From: Desulfarculaceae bacterium
GTDB lineage: Bacteria; Desulfobacterota; Desulfobacteria; Desulfobacterales; Desulfobacteraceae
Reading direction: 5' to 3'
DNA length: 11,421 nucleotides
Assembly: GCA_021737205.1 (NCBI GenBank)
Contig: JAIPEK010000046.1
Span: forward strand, 1-11,421
In this document: positions 6,133 through 11,421 of the stretch, in pieces
How the letters are laid out: every line of letters begins with the position of its first letter
Numbering within the stretch: the first letter of the stretch is position 1
Notes under the pieces: generated by a model
Told to the model about the DNA's origin: nothing
The model's input: the letters and a program-made list of their open reading frames with translations, nothing else
Database searches by the model: none
Made by a program: the position numbers and the translations under genes

Positions 6133-7101
6133 TCATGCACAAGCTGTAAACACGGCCCTGACCGGCGCCGGATACCCTTCAACCGTGTGGTCCGGATCGA
6201 GAGGGTCCAGAAAATCGGCAAGGGACTCGGTTTGGATCCAAAAAGTCTTTCTCTGCTCTTCTTTTGTGGTCTTTGAGACATCCACGCACGAAACCGATGA
6301 AAACCCGGCCCGCTTCAGCCACGATTGCATGCATTTGAGGTCCGGTATGAAAAAGACGTTCCGCATTTTGGCATATCTTGATTCGGGAAACAGGCACATG
6401 TCCGCAGCAGAGTCGAGCACCAGGTTGTCCAGCACCAGCATCCCCCCCGGCCGCATCATCCGCTTTATTTGTGCCAGCATCTCGATCGGGGATTTCCTGT
6501 GATACAGAATCCCCATACAGAACACCAGGTCAAAGTACCGATCCATGGCGGGAAGGCGTTCGAACCCGGCCGGAATGCAGGACAGGTTGTCCAGCCCGAG
6601 GTATTTCTGCAATGCCAGATACTGATAGTAAAACGAATGCTGGGGCTCCACCCCCAACACCAGCAGCGGATCGAAAGCCGCCGCCCGGAACATGTAATAC
6701 CCGTTGCTGGAGCCGATATCCAGAATCTTTTTACCGGCAGGATCGGGCAGCACATGTTTGAACCGGTCCCACTTCATCCAGGATTGCCACTCGGAATCGA
6801 TGTCCACGCCGAACACCTGAAACGGGCCCTTGCGCCAGGGACAGAGCCGGAACAGATTTTCCGAAAGCCTTTTATACGATTGGTCGTCCGCGTCCGCCCG
6901 GCTGCCGATAAGGATTTTCGAGGAGTCCAGTGATACGGACGAAGGAGTAAGCTCGGGCAGATCCTGCAGCGCCCTGTTGAAATAAAATGCATTCCCCGTC
7001 GGGTTGGCGAAAAATGTCTTCCTTTCCCTGATAAGAGATTCAAGCGCCGGCAGGCAATGTTTCAGTCCGTACCGCTCGTTTTTTTCCAGAAGGTTGTCCA
7101 T
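6133..7101 (-). CDS. cmoB: tRNA U34 carboxymethyltransferase CmoB
   Basis: Transfers the carboxymethyl group of carboxy-S-adenosylmethionine (Cx-SAM) to 5-hydroxyuridine-34 of tRNA, giving cmo5U34, which widens wobble decoding. The 322 residues match the family length (E. coli 323) with almost no shift. The Cx-SAM ligands I recall for the E. coli enzyme fall on identical residues here: K91, W105, K110, G130, M196, Y200 and R315. Family blocks LCPWRKGPF, MKWDR, ILDIGSSNGYY (Rossmann methyltransferase loop), MGILYHRKSP, RYAKMRNVFFIP and the C-terminal HTVEGYPAPVRAV are present. It starts 19 nt after cmoA, whose product supplies the co-substrate. The ribosome site is weak, so it may be translated by coupling to cmoA. 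Confidence 0.96.
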   Translation of the reverse strand: MDNLLEKNERYGLKHCLPALESLIRERKTFFANPTGNAFYFNRALQDLPELTPSSVSLDSSKILIGSRADADDQSYKRLSENLFRLCPWRKGPFQVFGVDIDSEWQSWMKWDRFKHVLPDPAGKKILDIGSSNGYYMFRAAAFDPLLVLGVEPQHSFYYQYLALQKYLGLDNLSCIPAGFERLPAMDRYFDLVFCMGILYHRKSPIEMLAQIKRMMRPGGMLVLDNLVLDSAADMCLFPESRYAKMRNVFFIPDLKCMQSWLKRAGFSSVSCVDVSKTTKEEQRKTFWIQTESLADFLDPLDPDHTVEGYPAPVRAVFTACA

Positions 7102-7120
7102 TCCTGTTTTCCGTTAATGT

Positions 7121-7852
7121 TTATCCAACTTGTTTGACTGCCAGGAGGGAAGCGAAGTTGAACCATTTGAGCCAGACGTCCACGGAGCCGAATCCGGCCC
7201 TTTCAAGCCTTGCCTGATGATCGTCCAGGGTCTCCGGGATCAGGACCTCTTCCAGGGCATCCCGTTTTTGGCTGATCTCCAGCTCTGAGTACCCGTTTTC
7301 CAGCTTGAAGTCCGTGTAAAAGGATTCATACAGCCGGCGGATCCCGCCCGACCGGTGAGTGATCTTTTCCGTCAACAAAAGGACGCCGCCGGGCAAAAGC
7401 CCGTTGAATATTTCCTTTACAACGGCATCTCTTTTTTCCGGGGCGACAAACTGAATGGTCAGATTCAAAATGACAACAGAGGCGTTTGACACGGGGGTAT
7501 CCTCAATCCGGTCACAAACGAACCGGACCGATTCCTTTTCCCTGTCCGAAAGCCTGTCCCGGTATTTCTCGATCATGGGGGCCGAGCTGTCCACCGCCTT
7601 CATGGAAAACGGTCTGGCTCCGAACCGGTTGCAGATCATCACTCCCAGGTTCCCGTTCGAACACCCGAGATCATAAATCCGGGTGCCCGGTTGAAAGTAT
7701 TGAACAGCCAGCTTTGCCTGCAGCCGAATGCTTTCGGCATAAAGCGGAACAGATCGGTGAAGCATGTCGTCAAATACCGTGGCCACCCGTTCGTCAAACC
7801 GGAACGGCTGAACCGGATCCGTTTTCTCTGCAAAAATCCTGTCTTTGGGCAT
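7121..7852 (-). CDS. cmoA: Carboxy-S-adenosyl-L-methionine synthase CmoA
   Basis: Makes Cx-SAM from S-adenosylmethionine and prephenate, for use by CmoB in tRNA wobble modification. The 243-residue protein (E. coli 247) shows FDERVATVFDDM and RSVPLYAE near the N-terminus, the methyltransferase loop YDLGCSNG at 60-67, AVDSSAPMIEKY, VILNLTIQFV, GGVLLLTEK, and the highly conserved DFKLENGYSELEISQKR. Y38, N130 and R197 line up with E. coli Y39, N132 and R199 at the substrate site. The ATG at 7850-7852 has AAGGAA about 9 nt upstream. It is the first gene of cmoA-cmoB and has a good promoter in the divergent gap. No oddities. Confidence 0.96.
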   Translation of the reverse strand: MPKDRIFAEKTDPVQPFRFDERVATVFDDMLHRSVPLYAESIRLQAKLAVQYFQPGTRIYDLGCSNGNLGVMICNRFGARPFSMKAVDSSAPMIEKYRDRLSDREKESVRFVCDRIEDTPVSNASVVILNLTIQFVAPEKRDAVVKEIFNGLLPGGVLLLTEKITHRSGGIRRLYESFYTDFKLENGYSELEISQKRDALEEVLIPETLDDHQARLERAGFGSVDVWLKWFNFASLLAVKQVG

Positions 7853-7891
7853 TAAAATGATTCCTTACATTTGCTTTTTTAATACAATCCG

Positions 7892-7926
7892 TATAATATT
7901 ATATTCATTTTACGCAAAGTTTGCAA
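7892..7926. promoter_or_regulatory. Divergent promoter region, cmoAB / actin-like gene
   Basis: On the minus strand TTGCAA (7921-7926), 17 bp and a perfect TATAAT (7898-7903) form a convincing promoter for cmoAB. On the plus strand a perfect TATAAT lies at 7892-7897, with only a loose -35 (TTGCTT at 7871-7876, 15 bp spacing), directed at the actin-like gene. The two -10 boxes abut to make the palindrome TATAATATTATA. A palindrome GCAAAGTTTGC (7914-7924) overlaps the cmoA -35 box and may be an operator. Confidence 0.55.
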
Positions 7927-7969
7927 TCAGTTGGATGGATCACAAAGGTGAATTGCACGGGAGGCAATC

Positions 7970-9127
7970 ATGGAAATTGTAGGGATCGATGTGGGTTTCG
8001 GCTTCACAAAAGCTTACAACGGAACGGACTCCGTCATTTTCAAGTCCATTATAGGCGACGCCGCCGATATTGAGTTCAATTCGCTTCTGGGAGATGAATC
8101 CGCCTCTTCCAACCTCCATGTCACGCTTAACGACAAAACCTATTTCCTGGGCAACTATGCCGAGCTCCAGTCCAGCATCCGGGACTTCACCCTTGAACAG
8201 GACAAATTCATCAATGATTTTGTCAAAATTCTCGCTGTTACGGCCGCCGGGATGTGCTGCAGCGGAAACGAACCGCTTCATGTGGTTTCCGGGCTTCCTG
8301 TGGGCTTTCTAAAGCGGGACACCGGAAAATTCAAACAAGCCGTCACCGGCACCCATGATCTCATATTCCACAAAGAAAACGGGGAGGATGTATACAAGAA
8401 GGTCACGATTGACAAAATCCACATGATCCCCCAGCCCATCGGCAGCATTTTCAATCTTATTTTTGACGATACCGGAACATTTGCCGACAAAACACTGGCC
8501 ATGCAGAAAATCGGGGTGGTGGACATCGGGTTCAAAACCACGGATTTTTCCATTTTCGATCATCTCAAATACATCCAGAGAGGATCCTCCACCATGGAGA
8601 CCGGCATTTCAAAGTGTTTCTCCGTCATCGCCAACAAGTTGCGGCAGGAGAGCAGTATTGACATCGAACTGTTCCGGATGTTTAAATTCGTCTCCTCGGG
8701 CAGCATTAAGATCAAAGGCAAGGAGTACAACATTTCGAATTTGAAAAAACGGGTCTACAACCATACTGCCTCCGCCATCTCCCGGGATCTGACCCGATTG
8801 TGGGAAGATGACTGGGATATCGACTCGATCATCCTGTCCGGCGGGGGCAGCAACGAGATCGGAGAGTACCTGGCACCGAAGATCGAGGGCAACATTATCC
8901 CGATTCCCAAAACCGTGGATGCCCGGTTCAACAATGTCCAGGGATATCTCAAGTTCGGCCGGTACAAGTGGGGTAAACCCGGCGTGGTCTCTTCAGGTGA
9001 GGCCGCAAAATCCCGGAAAAGCACGAAAGAAACGGCAAACAAGGAAACCGAAACCGCAAACCCCGCGGCATCCAGGGAAAACGAAAAATCCGCCAAAGGG
9101 ATCGGATGGCTCAAACGGCAGGCGTAA
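7970..9127 (+). CDS. ParM/Alp-type actin-like ATPase
   Basis: A 385-residue member of the actin/Hsp70 ATPase superfamily, closest by eye to the ParM/Alp/Ta0583 filament-forming group. Visible parts: phosphate-1 motif VGIDVGFGFTK (4-14), the VVSGLPVGF segment (105-113), phosphate-2 GVVDIGFKTTDFSIF (182-196), adenosine motif SIILSGGGSNEIGEYL (288-301 core) and the closing ARFNNVQGYLKFG (318-330). After residue 340 comes a 45-residue polar, charged, probably disordered tail ending GIGWLKRQA. The ATG follows a strong ribosome site (GGGAGG). Known relatives segregate plasmids or build cytoskeletal filaments, but no ParR-like adaptor gene or repeat-rich centromere is seen beside it. It is not MreB, DnaK or FtsA by motif pattern. 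larB overlaps its last codons. Confidence 0.85.
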   Translation: MEIVGIDVGFGFTKAYNGTDSVIFKSIIGDAADIEFNSLLGDESASSNLHVTLNDKTYFLGNYAELQSSIRDFTLEQDKFINDFVKILAVTAAGMCCSGNEPLHVVSGLPVGFLKRDTGKFKQAVTGTHDLIFHKENGEDVYKKVTIDKIHMIPQPIGSIFNLIFDDTGTFADKTLAMQKIGVVDIGFKTTDFSIFDHLKYIQRGSSTMETGISKCFSVIANKLRQESSIDIELFRMFKFVSSGSIKIKGKEYNISNLKKRVYNHTASAISRDLTRLWEDDWDIDSIILSGGGSNEIGEYLAPKIEGNIIPIPKTVDARFNNVQGYLKFGRYKWGKPGVVSSGEAAKSRKSTKETANKETETANPAASRENEKSAKGIGWLKRQA

Positions 9128-9897
9128 AAACGGACTCGGACGACCCCATGCAAGACAACCGGATATCACAGCTTTTGAAACAGGTGGCGGACGGTACCGC
9201 TTCAATCCATGAAGCCCGAAAGTTGATCGAAAACTTTTACTTCGAGGATATCGGCTATGCCCATGTCGACCATCACCGTTCCGCCCGCAAGGGTTTCTGC
9301 GAGGTGATTTTCGGCCAGGGCAAAACAGCGGACCAGGTCATCGGCATCATGGAAAAAATGGCCGGGCGGGAAGCTGTTATCCTCGCCACCCGGATGGACG
9401 CCCAAAAAGCCGAAGCTGTTCTCGAAAAATTCGAAAACGCCCGGTATCATCAGGAAGCCGGCCTTGTGGAGCTTCGTACATACGAACCTGACATTTCGGG
9501 AAACGGGGATATTCTGGTGATCTCCGCCGGAACCTCGGACATCCCCGTAGCCGAGGAGGCCCTTCTCACGGCCCGGGCCATGGGGAACCGGACGGAAACG
9601 GTGTATGACGTGGGAGTCGCCGGAATCCACCGGCTCTTTGCCCACAAGGAGCTGATTGACAATGCATCCGTGATCATCGCAGTGGCCGGCATGGAAGGCG
9701 CGCTTCCCAGCGTGGTGGCGGGAATGGTGGGCGCACCGGTCATCGCGGTCCCCACCAGTGTGGGGTACGGGACGAGCTTCAGCGGCCTGACCGCTCTTTT
9801 CGGCATGCTCAACTCCTGCAGTTCCAATATCGCGGTGGTCAATATCGACAACGGATTCGGCGCCGGTTACATAGCCTCGGCCATCAATCACACCTGA
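9106..9897 (+). CDS. larB: LarB, nickel-pincer cofactor carboxylase/hydrolase
   Basis: LarB carboxylates nicotinate adenine dinucleotide at C5 and releases AMP, giving pyridinium-3,5-biscarboxylate mononucleotide. This is the first step to the nickel-pincer cofactor of lactate racemase and related enzymes. The product has the PurE-like core: HHRSARKGFCEVIFGQGKT (56-74), VISAGTSDIPVAEEA (138-152), YDVGVAGIHRL, VAGMEGALPSVVAGM and VPTSVGYG. C238 in LNSCSSNIAVVNIDNGFGAG lies 25 residues from the end, as does the catalytic Cys221 I recall for L. plantarum LarB. The ATG at 9106 has AAAGGG 5 nt upstream and overlaps the actin-like gene by 22 nt. The ATG at 9148 fits the family N-terminus better (MQDNRISQLLKQVADG) but has no clear ribosome site. 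larC and larE are not in the window. Confidence 0.92.
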   Translation: MAQTAGVKTDSDDPMQDNRISQLLKQVADGTASIHEARKLIENFYFEDIGYAHVDHHRSARKGFCEVIFGQGKTADQVIGIMEKMAGREAVILATRMDAQKAEAVLEKFENARYHQEAGLVELRTYEPDISGNGDILVISAGTSDIPVAEEALLTARAMGNRTETVYDVGVAGIHRLFAHKELIDNASVIIAVAGMEGALPSVVAGMVGAPVIAVPTSVGYGTSFSGLTALFGMLNSCSSNIAVVNIDNGFGAGYIASAINHT

Positions 9898-9901
9898 ACA
9901 A

Positions 9902-10041
9902 TTCATATAACGACCATGTCCTTTAGGACACAACAAATGATGGAAGATCACCATGAAGAGCATGAAGTTCATGAAGATTTTGCTTCAGTTCCTTCATGGC
10001 CTTCATGGTAAAAAATGGTATTCTTTCATATAAACGGCCAT
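9902..10041. repeat. Near-direct repeats flanking the period-9 hairpin
   Basis: TTCATATAACGACCAT (9902-9917) and TTCATATAAACGGCCAT (10025-10041) are near-identical direct repeats, differing by one inserted A and one substitution. They enclose about 107 bp that hold the 9-nt-period hairpin and a small perfect palindrome TGTCCTTTAGGACA (9917-9930). The 159-bp gap between larB and the receiver gene holds nothing else I can identify. Confidence 0.6.
9950..10009. repeat. Period-9 CATGAAG inverted repeat (27-bp arms)
   Basis: Three 9-nt units on the left (ACCATGAAG, AGCATGAAG, TTCATGAAG; 9950-9976) face three on the right (CTTCAGTTC, CTTCATGGC, CTTCATGGT; 9983-10009) across a 6-nt loop. The outer 18 bp match at 16 positions; the innermost unit pairs only in part. 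There is no T-run on either strand side, so it does not look like a standard intrinsic terminator, although it lies between two convergent genes. Confidence 0.75.
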
Positions 10042-10056
10042 TTACTTCAGACACGT

Positions 10057-10425
10057 TCAATTCCCCTGGTGTTTGAATCGTGCGGACTCTTTTGCCGAAA
10101 AATCCAGAAGCTGATGGATCGTGTCAATATACGTTTTATTCCGGCAGGGCTTTGACAAATGATCAAGTAAAGGATCGTTTTGCTTTAACTCTTTTACCGA
10201 AGCCAGAAACTCAAGATTGCCGGAAATAAAGAGGATCGGAATTTCGGCATCGGCCTGCCGGATATGGCGGTACACATCAAGTCCGCTGATCTCGTCGGGA
10301 AGAACATAGTCCAAGCTGACCAGATCATATTCGTTCCGATCAAACAAGTCCATGGCCATCCGGCCGTTGGAGGCGATTAAAACTTTCCGCAACTGTTTTT
10401 CAGGCAACCCCACCTTTTTCGGCAT
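10057..10425 (-). CDS. Incomplete response-regulator receiver protein
   Basis: A 122-residue stand-alone receiver-like protein. From residue 14 on it follows the receiver fold: KVLIASNGRMAMDLF (second strand and helix), YDLVSLDYVLPDEISG with the phospho-acceptor D39, IPILFISGN (switch Ser) and HLSKP (conserved Lys). The first strand and helix, which normally carry the two acidic Mg-binding residues (VDDE), are missing: only about 13 unrelated residues precede the second strand. The frame opens further to 10467, but that added sequence is simply the other frame of the kinase gene and contains no acidic pair. I chose the ATG at 10423-10425, which overlaps the kinase stop by 26 nt. It is either an atypical pseudo-receiver or the 3' remnant of a deleted one. 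No output domain is present. Confidence 0.7.
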   Translation of the reverse strand: MPKKVGLPEKQLRKVLIASNGRMAMDLFDRNEYDLVSLDYVLPDEISGLDVYRHIRQADAEIPILFISGNLEFLASVKELKQNDPLLDHLSKPCRNKTYIDTIHQLLDFSAKESARFKHQGN

Positions 10426-11421
10426 CCAGCAACTCTCGAACTTTGGCGGCCATGCGTGCCAGGTCAATTGGTTTCATTAAAAATCCGTCGATCCGGACAT
10501 CTCCGATCCGGTCTTTGTTGACTTTTTCACTGAACCCGGTGCAGAGAATCACCGGAGTTTCCGGGCGGATCTGTTTCACTTTCCGGGCAAGTTCATCCCC
10601 TGCCATGTTGGGCATGGCCATATCCGTAAGAACCAGATCGTACCGTTCCGGAAAGGCTGAAAATTCCTCCAGCGCCTTTGTGCTGTCCGTCATTGCGGTG
10701 ATTTTGTATCCCAGCCGTTCCAGGCTTCTTTTGTGAACATCGATGATGCTCGGCTCATCATCCGCAAGAAGAATTTCTTCATTCCCCCTTGGAAGAGAGC
10801 CTTTCTTTTGCAACGACATGCCTGAAGCCGCCGATTTCCGTGCAAGCGGCAGATACACGTGAAACGAGGTCCCCCGATCCGGTTCACTGTAAACCGCAAT
10901 ATGGCCTTCATGGGCCTTGACGATGCCGTGAACCACGGAAAGGCCCAGGCCCGTGCCCTCTTCTTTTTCCTTGGTGGTAAAGTACGGCTCGAATATTTTG
11001 TCCAGGTGATCCGCCGCAATGCCTTCCCCGTTATCACTCACGGTCAGACAAACGTATTCCCCCGGTACCGCATCCGGGTATTTCCGGGCGATTTGTCCGT
11101 CGAGTTCCACAAGCTCAATATGGACGTCTATAATGCCCTTTCTTTCCGTCATGGCGTGCATGGCGTTGGTTACAAGATTCACGATCACCTGGTGAATCTG
11201 GGTGGCATCGGCAAAAACCGTCAGAGGCTCGGCTGAAATATGTTCATGGATCTCGATGGATGCCGGGATGGTCGAGCGAAGCATTTTCAGCGCCTCTTCG
11301 GCCAGAGGATTGATCCGAAGGGGCCCCTTTGCATGCGGTTCCCGCCGGCTGATGTTGAGAATCTGCCGGGTCAGTTTCTTGGCTCTTTCCCCCGCCTTGC
11401 AGACCTGGACAAGATCCTGGT
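10400..11421 (-). CDS. Hybrid sensor histidine kinase, 3' part
   Basis: The reading frame is open to the window edge (11421), so the N-terminus, sensor domain and phospho-accepting His are not seen. What is visible, in order: the end of the dimerisation helices (about GERAKKLTRQILNISRRE), and an HATPase domain with N-box QIHQVIVNLVTNAMHAM, G1 VSDNGEGI, F-box IFEPYFTT and G2 GTGLGLSVVHGIV. A complete C-terminal receiver follows, with acidic pair ADDEP, phospho-acceptor LTDMAMP, switch Thr CTGF and Lys in LMKP. It probably autophosphorylates and passes phosphate to its own receiver or to another protein. An internal ATG at 11284 is not the start. The truncated receiver gene overlaps its 3' end, suggesting one two-component locus. 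The signal sensed cannot be judged. Confidence 0.93.
   Translation of the reverse strand, partial: QDLVQVCKAGERAKKLTRQILNISRREPHAKGPLRINPLAEEALKMLRSTIPASIEIHEHISAEPLTVFADATQIHQVIVNLVTNAMHAMTERKGIIDVHIELVELDGQIARKYPDAVPGEYVCLTVSDNGEGIAADHLDKIFEPYFTTKEKEEGTGLGLSVVHGIVKAHEGHIAVYSEPDRGTSFHVYLPLARKSAASGMSLQKKGSLPRGNEEILLADDEPSIIDVHKRSLERLGYKITAMTDSTKALEEFSAFPERYDLVLTDMAMPNMAGDELARKVKQIRPETPVILCTGFSEKVNKDRIGDVRIDGFLMKPIDLARMAAKVRELLDAEKGGVA

Noticed and set aside
6029..6502. 157-codon plus-strand frame overlapping the cmoB 3' end
   Set aside because: Most of it is antisense to well-conserved cmoB; no ribosome site and no recognisable domain.
7970..9897. Plasmid-type ParMRC segregation cassette
   Set aside because: Only the actin-like gene is present; the next gene is larB, not a DNA-binding adaptor, and the upstream gap lacks iterons.
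9202..9972. 256-codon minus-strand frame opposite larB
   Set aside because: It is antisense to conserved larB motifs, His/Gly-rich without domain features, a typical shadow frame.
11282..11284. ATG at 11284 as the start of the histidine kinase
   Set aside because: The frame continues open to the window edge and encodes typical kinase helix sequence upstream, so the gene is cut by the window.

Overview
The window looks like chromosomal DNA of a sulfate-reducer-type Desulfobacterota (deltaproteobacterial) bacterium. This is an inference from gene content and style: fmdB-groES-groEL in a row, an hflK-hflC pair, a cmoA-cmoB pair, larB, a hybrid sensor kinase with an adjacent receiver protein, coding DNA of moderately high GC, and AT-rich intergenic gaps holding period-7 repeats. 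No genus can be named safely from the sequence alone.

Layout. 1-210: period-7 (heptamer) tandem and inverted repeats. 313-346: terminator of the chaperonin operon. 381-2785 (minus): fmdB, groES, groEL, read from a good sigma70-type promoter near 2850-2874. 2898-3001: a second period-7 inverted repeat. 3015-3545 (minus): a HExxH protein of unknown function. 3683-3778 (plus): a hidden 31-codon gene for a very basic ribosomal protein (bS22/mS38, AURKAIP1/COX24 family) with a UUG start and a near-perfect Shine-Dalgarno sequence. It is followed by a long hairpin terminator. 3860-6001 (minus): hflK and hflC, the membrane prohibitin-like pair that controls FtsH. 6133-7852 (minus): cmoA and cmoB, which make Cx-SAM and use it for the cmo5U34 tRNA modification. 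7853-7969: a divergent promoter region. 7970-9127 (plus): a ParM/Alp-type actin-like ATPase, overlapped at its 3' end by larB (9106-9897), which acts in nickel-pincer cofactor synthesis. 9902-10041: a period-9 cruciform between near-direct repeats. 10057-11421 (minus): a receiver protein lacking its first beta strand, preceded by a hybrid histidine kinase that runs off the window edge.

Most genes are housekeeping: protein folding (GroES/EL), membrane protein quality control (HflKC) and translation (bS22-like protein, CmoAB). The less ordinary parts are the unlisted bS22-like gene with its divergent putative metalloprotease, the orphan actin-like gene joined to larB without a ParR-type adaptor, the degraded receiver protein, and the structured 7-nt and 9-nt period repeats between genes. 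I found no clear defence system, CRISPR array, tRNA, rRNA or intact transposon.
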